Shown here in pieces: positions 12,401 through 24,400 of a DNA stretch of 64,000 bases (the first letter of the stretch is position 1; each line of letters begins with the position of its first letter). Below the pieces are notes generated by a model, which saw nothing but the letters and a program-made list of their open reading frames with translations, did not search any database and had not been told where the DNA came from. A program made the translations under genes and the position numbers. Source of the stretch: Gelatoporia subvermispora B (lineage: Eukaryota; Basidiomycota; Agaricomycetes; Polyporales; Gelatoporiaceae). The DNA lies in contig KB445792.1 in NCBI GenBank assembly GCA_000320605.2, positions 1,121,581 through 1,185,580 of the forward strand. The letters run 5' to 3'.

Positions 12401-15400
12401 GTGCTAACGGTTGATTTCACAGGTACCAATTGAATCCCAGTACGTATCACGAAGGATTGACTGGCTAGGATACTCAATAGATGCACTCTCGGACAGATTC
12501 ACTGCGGGCATGAGGGACTCTCTGAACGCTGAGATAGCCCTGGGCACAGTCGCCAGCGTTCATGACGCAGTTCAGTGGTTGGGGTATACATATCTGTTCG
12601 TACGTATGCGGAAGAACCCTTTCCAATATGGTGATGTTAAGCAGTTGGTCCCGTGGCGAAATTCACTGACAGGGACCTAGGTCTCCCTCGGGAGGAGGTC
12701 GCAGAAGACCCGCAGCTTGGAAACAAACGCAATCAGCTTGTGAAAGAAGCTGCAACCAGACTAGCTGAGGCCCTGATGATCTCTTTCGACCGCGAAAATG
12801 GGCACTTCACCATCACGGATCTTGGGCGTATTGCCGCGAAGTACTACATCAGGCATTCTTCAATAGAAATTTTCAACAAGGAGTTCCGACCGAAGATGAC
12901 GGAGGCAGATGTGCTCGCCATGCTCAGTATGAGTACCGAGGTAAGTATCCAGCGGTCGAGGTGGGTTCGAAATCTCACTTCGAGCAGTTCGATCAAATAC
13001 AAGTCCGGGAAACGGAAGTAAAGGAACTGGAGACATTGATGGAGCACGCTCCGTGTGCTGTGAAGGTTATCAAATTGTCATTTTCACTGGTCTTCTCTGA
13101 TATCCACCTACGCACTCTAGGGCGGCACTGATACCAGCCAGGGCAAAGTGAACATCCTTTTGCAGAGCCACATTTCTGGTCTGCGCCCAGAGGATTTCGC
13201 ATTGGTCTCTGATCAAGCCTACGCTGCACAAAACGGTGGCCGAATCGTGCGCGCATTATTGGAGATTGCAATCAGTCGCAAGTGGGCCAACGTCAGCGCG
13301 GTTCTCATGGGCATGAGCAAGGCAATAGAAATGCAGATGTGGCCATTCACGCACCCCCTCATGCAGTTCAGGAACCTAAGACAGGACGTGCTACATAATC
13401 TGGAGACCTGGGCTGATGAGTACAGTGTGGCAGAGCTGGCACAGATGTCCGCATCAGACCTTGGCAAGCTCATTCGTCTTAATGAACACCACGGATCAGC
13501 TGTTCGTGACGCAGCGAAACAATTCCCGACGGTTGAAATCACGTATCGTTTGCGGCCATTGGGGTCTGACGTTCTGAAAGTTGCGGTACGGATCACTCGC
13601 AGGTTCAACTGGAGCTCGAAGATACATGGCGCCACCGAGCCATTCTGGCTATGGATAGAAGACTACGAGGGTGTTACAATTCTTCAGTTGTCGCACCTTA
13701 TCTTCCGGCAGACGACTGAAGCCCTGGATGTCGATTTTGTGATATCCATTCCTGCCGGAAAGCCGCCCCCATCTTCCACGATTCGCTTCGTCTCAGATAA
13801 ATGGATGGGCGCTGAAGACGAAATATCGATACCCCTTGAAGATCTTGTGATGCCTTCTTCCTCTGACTCTCATACTCCGCGTCTGGATCTTCCATTCCTG
13901 TCCCTTTCCGTGTTGCAGGATCAAAGACTGGCACAAGCTTTCTCGAGGAGAATCTACGGTTTCAATGCGATACAGACTCAAGCATTCTGGAGTATCACGA
14001 AGACCCGTTCACACAGTCTGTTGTGTGCTCCCACTGGATGTGGCAAGTCGGTTCTTGGGCAAGTTGCTATATGGTCAGTCTAGTCCATTACCTGGTTCAT
14101 GTCAGCTATGGGCTGACCAGAGCTTAGGCAAACACTCAGGGACGCCGATGACGCCACCTGGATACTGATCGTTGTACCTCGACGAAGCATCGCGATCGAA
14201 ATCGTCGCGGAGATGCGGCCTATCGCACGGGTGATGAACATGTCAGTGAATTTGGCCGGGCATGACGTTGTCTTTCAACCGCCCAATAGCAAGGAAGTGC
14301 GGGTTGTAACTGCTAGCGATATGTTGCAAAGCCTATCACGTCAACAGCCGACCGAAGGGGCGTTGTCTCGCCTAAGGCTCGTCGTTCACGAGAACCTAGA
14401 ACTGCTCGATTGCTCGTATGAACTGGCCGCTTCCCTACTTTTCCATACCACACAGACATTCCCAGTCCGATTCATCGGCCTATGCGACTCTCTCAATGAC
14501 CCGGCGGATCTTGCGGCATGGCTTAATGTCGACCCTTTAGCCCTGCACAGCTTCAGACCAAGCGACCGAGATCAGTCCCTTTCCTTCGCTACCCAGACCT
14601 TCACCATTCCACAATCTGCCGCACTGTTCAAGGCGATGGCAAAACCTGCACATGCAGCGATCCGTGAGACACGAGACGGCGCCTCCATCATTTTCGTTCC
14701 CTCCCGCAACCAATGCCGCTCTGTTGCACTGGATTTGATCACGCGGCGCGCCCTCGAGGATGTAGAGGCAAGGGGGTTCCTGCCTCAAGACGCCTCTCCG
14801 GAGTATCTTGAACACTATCGTTCTCGGCTCCAAGATCGCAGTCTCATGGACTTCATTCTGCGCGGCGTTGGTTTCTTCCACGAGGGCATTTCCAAAGCGG
14901 ATCGCACTGTCATGCTTGAGCTATACGCGGAAGGACTGGTGCGGGTTCTCATCGTCCCCCGCGACGCATGCTGGACTCTACCTGTGCGTGCGACTACGGT
15001 GGTCGTGATGGGCACACAGTACGTGCACATCACACCAGGCAGTGAAGAGCGGCAAATGCGCGACTACGGGCTCGAGGAGCTTGTTCGTATGCAGGGGCGT
15101 GCGGTGCAGCACGATGGGGAAGGACACTTCCACCTATTCTGTCAGACAGAAGGGAAAGACACGTTCACCCGCTTCTTGAACGATGGTCTGCCATTGGAAT
15201 CAAAACTCTTAGAGTCGGAAGACCTGCGACGGTGGTACCGGGAGCGACGTGCCGACGGAAGTATCGCAGACAAGCAACAAGCGGTCGGCATGCTCTCCTT
15301 CACCTTCCTTGCTCGCCGGCTCGTCAGCAATCCCGTCTACTACGATGCCACGTCGACATCTGTGAACGAACTGCTCTCCCGAGTAGTGGACTCGTTGGAC

Positions 15401-15412
15401 CAAGAAGCATGA
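9426..15412 (+). CDS. SLH1: Ski2-like RNA helicase with two helicase-Sec63 cassettes, SLH1/ASCC3 type
   Basis: Large helicase of the ribosome-quality-control trigger (RQT/ASC-1) complex that splits collided ribosomes. About 1,900 aa over many exons. The first cassette is intact: Walker A APTGAGKTD (an intron falls inside the motif near 10792-10833), [11 protein letters not shown] (about 11342), LSATLPN and [10 protein letters not shown], followed by a Sec63 module with [20 protein letters not shown] and FNWSSKIHG. The second cassette keeps APTGCGKS (about 14027-14050) but has lost the rest: [10 protein letters not shown] where DExH is expected, CDSLND for SATxPN and RMQGRAVQ for QxxGRxGR. The ending [12 protein letters not shown] is clean. 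Overall resemblance is to ASCC3/Slh1 rather than Brr2, because the first cassette and N-terminus match the former. Confidence 0.92.
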
Positions 15413-15495
15413 CGATAGCAATGTAATAACGATAACACAAGAGACACATCTATACACAGTCATACCCATTGCATACTGTACACGCCCAACAACAA

Positions 15496-17273
15496 TTAAT
15501 TCTTCAGATATTTGCTCAATCCCTGCAGGCGATCCACTGCCCGCTTGAGGGTATCGACGTCTTTGCAGAACGCGAAGCGCGCATAGCTTTCTCCGATCGA
15601 GCAGTGCTCTTCGCAATAGAATTCGCTGACAGGAATGGAGGAGACGCCGATCTCCATGGCTATGAACCAGCATGCCCTATCATAATGTATCAGTACAACA
15701 GAAAATAGTAACACTGGGATTGTGGCTCACTTGAAATCCCTACCCCGTCCGTCGATGCTCTTGGGGAAGGGGTAATCGTCAGGCCAGTGAACCGACGAAA
15801 TATCCTACGGTAGCTATTAGGATGTGCAAGGTGGTTGTCACGAAGCTGACTCACCAGAAGCACGAAGTAGCTGCCTTCAGGCATTGTGTACTTCATACCG
15901 AGCCTATCGAAACCTTCGGTCAGAACGGCTCGGCGCTCTTCATATTCTTTCCGCTGCTGATCAATAAATCCGCGAGCCTTCGCTTGCTCGAGACCAACAG
16001 CTGCGGCCTCCTGCAGCGGCGAGTTTGTGCAGAAGACGATCCGAGTCGTAGCCGCCAAGGTAGGCTGAATAATCGAGGGCGGCCCAATAAGCCAACCAAC
16101 ACGCCACCCTGTGGCGGCGAACAATTCTGAGGGCGATCCAGGGTCAGTGCAAGTCACGGAGGTACCCAAAAGTTGGGACTTACTGCCAGCCGAACCAACG
16201 GTCACTGTACGCTCCCACATGCCGGGAAGATTGGCAATGCGAACGTGCTCTTTGCCGCTGAAGACCAGAGAGTCATACTGGCGGAAAATTAATTCATACG
16301 CCCGTGCTTTTCTTTTGAAGGTATACGTACCACCTCGTCGGCCATGACAAGTAGATTGTGCTCTTCCGCAAGGGCAGCGATCTTCTCGAGTTCTTCGCGG
16401 GTGAACACCTTTCCAACGGGATTATGAGGTGTGTTGACAATTATCATTTTTGTGCGAGGGGTGATCGCGCGTCTGATCTGCCATCAACGAATGGTCCCGC
16501 TTGTCGGCGCGAACTGCCACGTACCGCAATTCATCGAAGTCGATGACCCAGTCATTGCTGGTGGGCTTCTCCTTGTCCGTCTGCGGATGCAGAGGAACGT
16601 AGACTGGAACCCCAGAGTTGAAAGTCACGGAGGGGAGGTACTGATCGAAGAAGGGCTCAAACATGATGACTTCGTCTCCTTGTTCCAGGAACGCCACAAA
16701 AACGGAGTATTGCCCTGTTTCTACTGAGAATGGCCAATGGAAAACCCGTAAAATCAGGACAGACCTTCGTTCGCTCCGCTAGTGACAAGGATTTCGGACT
16801 CTACATCGAGGTCCCTTCCAAATTGAGGCCCATAGAAACTCTTGATTGCTTCCCGGAGACGCAATCGGCCTTTCGGGTGAGAGTAGTGGTTGGTTTGCAC
16901 CTGACCCAGGGCTTCCTCGGCAGCCTCCTTGACCCAGACTGGCGGGGCAAAGTTCATGTAACCCTGACCAAGGTTGATACAGTCTGCTGGCAGGTTCGCA
17001 GCACTGCCCCAGTTCTCAGCTTGCAGTGCAGCGTTGCGAACGGAAGACATACTTGAATATTGACCAGACATCCTGAGCAAGAGCACGGCCTTCTTTCAAA
17101 CGCGAAGAAAAGGGAATGAGATTGGACCGGTCGGTCTTCTTGACACCATTTGCGCCACTGGTGTGCACTTGTGCGGCTGTAGAAGACGACATGACTCGAG
17201 GAGGAAGAGATGAGAGGCGCACGCGAGAGGGCGGGATTGAGTGAAACAGCGCTCGGCCGAACCTCACGTTCAT
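15496..17273 (-). CDS. BNA3: kynurenine--oxoglutarate aminotransferase, class I PLP enzyme (BNA3 type)
   Basis: Converts kynurenine to kynurenate with 2-oxoglutarate, and may also act as a beta-lyase. Motifs in order: CINLGQGYMNFAPPVWVKEA, NHYSHPKGRLRLREAI, ILVTSGANEG, EQGDEVIMFEPFFDQY, NTPHNPVGKVF, LLVMADEVYDSLVF, GSAGK with the PLP lysine, TGWRVGWLIGP and EGSYFVLL. The Lys codon is split by a 57-bp intron (16127-16183). Two in-frame ATGs exist: 17273 gives MNVRFGRALFHSIPPSRVRL, an Arg-rich stretch without acidic residues that looks like a mitochondrial presequence; 17192 gives MSSSTAAQVHT, a likely cytosolic start. Yeast Bna3 occurs in mitochondria. The 3' end faces SLH1, with 83 bp between the stops. 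Confidence 0.93.
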
Positions 17274-18738
17274 CTAAATATTAACAGATTTCTTGGTGAG
17301 TCAGAGCACCGGGTACCGTCTCGAATAGCCCTTTATTGACATCGCCCACGCTCGTCCAATCTTCGCCGCCGATGGCGTCAACGTCGGGCTCGAAACGCGT
17401 CTCGCCAGGCCTTGCCCACGCTAACTACTCGCTTGCTGCGTCTGCACGGCGCCCTGCTTGTCCGCTGAGCCTCATCAGTCTCTAGCTCTCGCCGATGCTG
17501 ACCGTTGTCTGGTCATTACCCACTGCCACGTCACTGCTACCGGCGATAGCGGGCAAATGCGATGGACATTGGATAAGACTTCGCTTGATACCTCTGAACA
17601 GCAACCGGAGGTCTTTTGGGATCGCATCTAATCTGTGAACCTGATCCCGAGGAACCGTTTGCCATGCGGTCGAGGACTTGATACCACGCTGGACATCTCA
17701 TCTACACAAGCCAGATTCCGGTCCGCCCGCACAGGTGCTGGTAGATTCTGAGATTCTATCTGCCCCAATACCGCATTCGCTGCGCGGAGATGTCTCAGTC
17801 GAAGACTGCGCATTGACCATCATCGTCCTATGACCTGTTGGCAAAGGTTATGTTCAACCCCATCTGACGCGTTGTAAGTGAGCAACGCGACCGTTTCCTC
17901 CATTGCGCAACCGTAGTACTCCCGGTCGACCTGTCCGGCGAGCACAGGGTCGCGTCGTGCAGATGGCAGATTGCGAATTCTCAAAAATATCCATACGTGT
18001 CGAGACATTTGGCCGCATGGAACAACGATCAACTTCCATCATGGCAGGCTGTTCCTACAAATTATTCACTGTCCCCAACAACTCAAACGAGAACTCTTGA
18101 GGATTGGGTGTCCCCGATATGCAAGACCTTAGCGTGTTCTGTTGCTATCGGATAGCCAAGCCTCCTTCGATTGGCGGAGACCCTTGTGGAAATGTCAGAC
18201 CATCTCAACGTCATCAGGTCTGCAGACTGTATCATACAACATACGTCCTGCGCCTGTGTTAGTGGCTCCGCCCGCATTCGGAGCAGAATTTGAATGGTGC
18301 GGACCGAATCTTACCCGCGCACTCACCGAGCCTTCGCCGCCGAGGCGCGATGGGCGAAGCTCGGCGGGATACCATCGAGGTCAACTGCGCGCTACACCAT
18401 CTCGTCACTCTCAATGGATGCTTGTCGAACGCAGTTCTCGAGCTATCTCACCCCGCGTTCGCTGTATTGCACCGAACATTCGGAGACAATTACCCCGCAT
18501 ACACAATGTCCACCCCGCAGTTCTCAGCGGTGAGTACTATGCTGATTTGCGACCGACGGCTCCTGACCGTGATGTTATCACCATGGTCGTTCCTGAAATA
18601 GCAGCGCACAGCTGCCCGATGTCATGACCCTGTTGGTTGAAATGCGGGTGTCCAGCCTTCCGAGGCGAAGAAGATATAAGAACGCATTGCCTAAGCAAAT
18701 CCATTCAGACACTTGTGTTTCTCCCCAATCCGCTTGCA
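17274..18738. promoter_or_regulatory. long divergent intergenic region BNA3 / ferric reductase
   Basis: About 1.46 kb with no gene I can support. Several 60-160 codon ORFs occur on both strands (longest 18142-18627, plus), but they overlap one another, have no domain and no splice partner. The region probably holds the regulatory sequence of the ferric reductase gene. Iron-responsive GATA-type sites could be tested; I did not find a convincing one. Confidence 0.45.
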
Positions 18739-21127
18739 ATGGCCTGGTCTCCCTCGGTTACGCGTTTTGCACCCCGTGCTGGCGAGCCTACTGCAGCCCA
18801 GAAAGCTGAGAAGGCTCATCAGCAGGCGGAATACGTCAGAGACCTCTGGCTCATCATCGCCAGTATCATCGTGTTCTTGGCGTTGATCAGAGTCACCCGC
18901 TTCCTCCTTGCTAGACTGTTCAAGTTAAGCCCGTCGGTGAAGAGTGACCAATCAAAGAAATACTCTTTGGAGACCATTGATCCTAATCAGACTCGTCGTG
19001 CCTCCTGGAGGCGTGTCCCTTCCGCCATTGCTTCTGCTTTCAGAATCGTTGCGTTCCGATGCAGCATTCCCATCGGACCAGGCGCCGTCGCCTCCATTGC
19101 CGAGTTGACCTTTATCCTTGGCTATATCATCGTTATGTTCGTGCTACTGTTCACCAACAGTGAGCCCATCCGCACACTTATCGCATTGCGCAGCGCTAAT
19201 TGTTGTGCTACGTAGCCGATGGCCTGGAGGATTTCTACTACGAGGACAGGGCCGCACATTTGGCATCATGCCAACTGCCCCTGATCGTTGCACTAGCGGG
19301 CAAGAATAACATCATCTCATGTAGGTCATATGCTCTAGACTTCAAGCTGTCGCTGACATAGTCGGGCAGTCTTCACTGGGGTTGGACACGAGAAGGTTCG
19401 CAATCTGAATGATCACTGTCGTCATCTATTCTGACAGCATTTGCAGCTGAACGTCCTGCACCGCGCTGCAGCCAGGACGTGCTTGATCTTCCTTTGGATC
19501 CACGCGATTTGCCGCGCGTCTGCAGGGTATGTGATTCACATCAGTCGATAACGAGTGACCACGTCCTGAGAGCGCTACAGCTTGCCAGAGAAATTTGACT
19601 TTTCAAACGGCTGGATGCGGTGGGGCGCGACTGGGCTGACTGCCTTCACGCTTGCGACCATCATGTCTATCCGGATTGTCCGGAACATGTTTTTCGAATT
19701 CTTCCTGGTCAGCCACATCTTCCTTGTTGGGTAAGAGTTTCCGCGATAACTAGGCGAAGTTGACACTGAGCGTCTCCTCGCAGCATCTTCATGATTGGAG
19801 GATATCTGCATGCGAGGGAGCCAGGGTAAGTCGCACGGTGCATGAAGATGCGAAACTGTAATTGACACTCCACCCCAGATTCGGAAATTACATATGGCCT
19901 GCCTTGGTCGTCTGGGCATTCGACCGCGTGCTGCGCTTTTCGCGTCTTCTTTGGAACAACAGCGGAAGATTTGGGAAGGAGAAGGAATGCGCAATGGCGA
20001 AGGTGGAGCTCCTCTCGTCAGACACCATCCGCCTCACGCTGCGCCGCAAATTCAACTGGACGCCCGGCCAACACGCGTACGTCATCCTGCCAACCGTCAG
20101 CGATCTCCCTACGGAAGCACACCCATTCACCATTGCGAGCATCCCCAAAGCACTGGATGGCACGGAGGGGCCTGCAGAGAAGGATGTCGTCTTCCTCATC
20201 AGAGGACGTTCTGGCTTCACTGGGCGCTTGAGAGATCATGCCGCCCAAAGTGGTGTATGCACTGTCCCTGCCTTCGTTGATGGCCCGTACGGGTGTCCTC
20301 CGGACCTGACGAAGTACAGCACATGCGTTTTAATTGCCGGTATGTCCGCTGTCTTTTCCATCTGTGATGTACTCTGATCACGTTACCCATAGGTGGTTCT
20401 GGTGTCTCTTACACCGTTCCGCTTCTCTTGAACCTTGTGCAGTAAGTGCCCCACATCTATGTTACCTAGTGACGCTACCAGTTGCTAAAGCTGGCATTTT
20501 CACAGTCAGGCACGGGCGAACGAATCTCAAGTGCGACGAGTGGTCTTTGTTTGGGCAATTCGTGACGCAGGTGAGATGTGGACCGGTCTTGACTAGTGTC
20601 ATGGCGTTCTGATGGTTCGCTGGCATATTGCAGATCACCTAAAATGGATTTCTAAAATACTGTCGCAAGCTCTCGATGCAGCGCAATCGACCTCGCTGAA
20701 GATTGAGCCGACGATATACATTACTGGTGCTATGCCGTCTACGCCGATCCCGGAACTTGCCAGGACGGGTTCCGCAGAGTATACAGATGGCAGCGTGACG
20801 CCTACTTCCCCTGAACCGGAGAAGGAGGGAAAAGAGTATCTACCCTCATACAATGCGCCCAAGATCACCAATGGCCGACCTAGTATTCGTCGCATCTTGC
20901 AAGAGGAGATATCTGCGTCCACAGGGCCTGTGTCTGTCGATGGTATGATCAACCTTCTTGTTGCGTGGGACTCTCATCGATCTCACTTGTTGACAGTCGC
21001 TGGCCCGTCCAATTTGTCACAGTCCGTGGCCCGAGTTCTGGCATCTCGTGTGACCAGCCCAGGAGAAGTCTTGCGAGGTTCCCCGAGTGTGACACTTCAT
21101 GTCGAAACTTTCGGCATGACGCGATGA
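18739..21127 (+). CDS. ferric reductase-type transmembrane flavocytochrome
   Basis: Plasma-membrane metalloreductase of the FRE/NOX superfamily that passes electrons from NADPH via FAD and two hemes to extracellular Fe(III) or Cu(II). After a short cytosolic lead (start MAWSPSVTRF), the first TM is DLWLIIASIIVFLALI. Heme-binding His pairs appear as LHRAAARTCLIFLWIHAI and VSHIFLVGIFMIGGYLH, with 13-14 residue spacing. The FAD domain has HAYVILP and HPFTIASIP, and the NADPH site AGGSGVSYTVPLL. A Ser/Pro-rich insert (about 20760-20900) separates the last NADPH-domain strands, as in many basidiomycete FREs. It ends HVETFGMTR. There are about ten short introns. Substrate specificity cannot be read from sequence; a NADPH oxidase is less likely because of the FRE-type layout. 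Confidence 0.88.
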
Positions 21128-21408
21128 CACGTAGGATGAGTGAATATAGAGGCTCATGGCATTGTATTTCTGTGCATTCCACCGTTGGTTTATGTATTTT
21201 TGAATGTATCTCTATCATGAGATCCCATTAATCAACCTACCGCGGGAGTAAATCTCGGTGACACCTGGAATGGCAAGTGTAGTTGAGTTAGAACCAGGAG
21301 AAGCCCGGACTGGGCCGGGCGCGCATCCGCCACGCCCTCAATTGAATCTTTGGCAGCGGGCCAGCGCTGAGACCGTAAACTCTTCCCTTGCGTGTTTTCG
21401 TGTGTAAG
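21128..21408. other. intergenic region upstream of the ANK-FYVE-RING gene
   Basis: 281 bp between co-oriented genes; GC-rich stretch near 21310-21330. No ORF. Confidence 0.4.
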
Positions 21409-24400
21409 ATGGATGGTGAATCGGGAGAGCAGGCGAGGACCTATCTGGGAACGATCGACGAGTGTGTGCCACTGTTACACGTTTCTTGTTCGTGTCATCA
21501 CGAGACGTCTCCCTCCAGGATTTCAAGTAGTTCTCCTTCCCCCGTGGCTGCCGATCCCGTCATGCACGACGATTCGGAGGACGAAGACTTCGTCTACCCT
21601 GGCGCGTCGGAGCACTCCTCCCCTGCACCTACGCCGCCGGAGACAGATGGCCAAGTCGTAGCTGTGGTTGATCCCCTGGCACACGCATCCGTGATTGCTG
21701 CTCCAGCTAGACCGTCACCTCCGCCAGCTAGTCATGACGATTCGGACGAAGAAGAGTTTACTTACCCAGGAGCCTCAGAGGACTCTCCTCCAGCCCCTAC
21801 GCCACCGGAAGCAAATGTCCAAGTCGTAGCAGCGCCGGGTCCTCAGACGCCTCCATCTGACTACGTGCCCTCTGCTCCGGTTCGTCCAGCGAAACCGTCA
21901 CCGTTGCCGGCACATTTGGAAGCCCTAAACGCTGCTGCAGCAACTGGAGATCTCAAATGCGTCCAGGATGCTTTCAGAAAGGCGGTGGAGAATGACAACG
22001 TAGATCCGTTCTCGCTAGCGAACGATGCTTCTCCCCGGAGCGGCCTGACTGCTCTCCATACTGCTGCCAGGAGAGGGCACATCAACATCGTGAAATGGCG
22101 TGAGTACATTGCGATGTGGTGCGACACAATCGCCCGTTTACTAACGAAGGCTAGTCATGGAGGAGTGCGGCGCAATGTCCGACGTGGAGGATAAGGAAGG
22201 AGAGGTGTGTCACAACCATGTTTGTATTCCGTTGTGCTGATGCGTCAGGCAGACTGCTTTGCACAAAGCCGCTCTCAATGGGCATCTGCGCGTAATCACG
22301 TACTTACTGCCAGATAAGGCGGACGTACATACGAAGGATGCTGACGGATGGACAGCGCTGCATAACGCGTGTGCTAAGGTATCATAGCCTCTTTTTTTCC
22401 TTTCACACGCATCTTACGTTGGGCAGGGCTACCTTGACATTGTTAGATGGCTATGCGAGCATGGTGGTGCCGCGGCTGAAGTGAATGGCACTCGCGGAAT
22501 CGACGTGAAGAGCAAAGGCGGATGGACTCCCTTGAGTGAGTGCCGTGTTTCTGTCGCTGGTCCAACGCTCACGTCTGTGTACAGTGAATGCTGCCTCCAA
22601 AGGGCACTTGCCAGTTGTGTTGTATCTGCTCAGCAAGCAATCTGCCGACCCGCTGGTCAGGAATAACTGGGGTGAAACAGCATACGACGTGGCGGCAGCG
22701 GTGTTCGAAGTCTGGATCTGCGAGGTTTACTCCCAGTTTTCCTATTGGAATCATCTCTCACATGCTTCTAGATTCTGCAAAAGTCCGAGGCGGAGAAATG
22801 GCGCGGTACCACTGTACCCTACAATCCCTTAGCCGTTCACACCACTGTACCTGTAGTTCTCTATGAGAACCAGCGCCTCGACATGCGTTTGAAGACTCTC
22901 GCCGTGACGGGTGGCCGCCCCAGATTCTCTGCATCTGGTCTTGGAAGACGAGGGCGTCGTGCTCCTTTCGAGCTCCGTTTACTCGCTCCGGATGATGGTA
23001 GTGGTAAGAAGGAACTACCAGCATGGCGAAGTGATGTACAACTACCGCTGCGCGACGATCCATTCATGATGCCCAAGCCCGGCAATGGTCCCCGAGAAGG
23101 TGCCGACCGTAGTCATTTCTGGCTGTGAGTGCCCACACCTCTACGCGTCATGTCACTCCCTGATCTGGTACACTTCAGCTCGGATTGGACTCTCGATGTG
23201 ACACCTCCTGGCGTTGACGCAGACGAGGGATGGCAGTACGCGCAATCATTCGAGGATCCGGATGAACAGTGGACAGGCGAACGGCCTCCACAGCTTGAGC
23301 GGCTGCTCAGCGGCAGCGGTGCTATGACGGCCGGAATCGGTGGCGGCAGTTCGCGCAGTCGTGCGAGTACATCTAGCTCTGCCCGGACCCCTACACGGCC
23401 TCAAGCGTGGGTGCGGCGCCGGCGCTGGGTACGCGTCATGCGGCGGAGACTGGACATTCCGCCACTGCCCTACATGGAACCCGATGGGTCTTTGTATCAG
23501 CTTGCCGAAGACGGCGCCCTCATTCCCTACGTTCCTAGTGACGACGGGGAGTTTAGTGATACTGAGGGCCAGGAGATGGGTGCGGTGCGCAGCGGCTTCT
23601 CTGGACAAGACTACGTGGCTCGTGCGAGGTACCTGGCAGGAACACCATATCCAGAAGGAGAAGAGTCCAACAGTGGCAATTCTGCCCTCGAGTTGCGACG
23701 CACAATCATCAAATTGGAACGTTCTACGAATGAATTGCGGCAAGGCGTCTTGGGTTGGTTCCCCAGTCTGTCTCAGAAATCTGGCTGTCTGACAATTGAC
23801 TGTACCACAGATGACGATGACACTGAACGCAAGACTCAAGCAGAGGTCTTGCTCAACGCGTACACGAGGGAACTTGAACGCAGGAGGCTCGCCGCTGGAG
23901 CTCAGGGTGTCGTGATCACCGACGACAGTGAGTGCACTGTACTGTTTGCGTCCCCTCATACACTTGACCATACTCCTTGTAGTCCAGGACGACATCGACG
24001 ATGATGATTCCGATGACGAATTCCACTATCCTGGCGCGGAATCCATCGAAACGCCACGTGCCCCGTCGATTCGGTCGTCAAACACAGATTACTTTACCCG
24101 TCCAACAAGTTCTCGTGCGCCTACGGACTTGACACCGCACCTCTCACAGGCACCGGAGTTCCGGGTGCCTACGCATGAGGCACCACAGAAGATACTGACT
24201 CCCCGGTGGACGCCGCCAACGCCGCATCAGGTGCATGCACAATGGGAACGCGATGATGATGTGACCGAATGTCGAGAATGTTGGCGGCGCTTCAACTTCC
24301 TCAACCGTAGGGTATGTCTGTGTCTTCTTACTTCATCATGTAACATCTCAACTCATTTCTTCACAGCATGTAAGTGCATTCCAGTGCCGCACCTGAGCCA

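Noticed and set aside
18142..18627. 161-codon plus-strand ORF upstream of the ferric reductase
   Set aside because: Overlaps other ORFs in three frames, no domain, no splice link to the reductase start.
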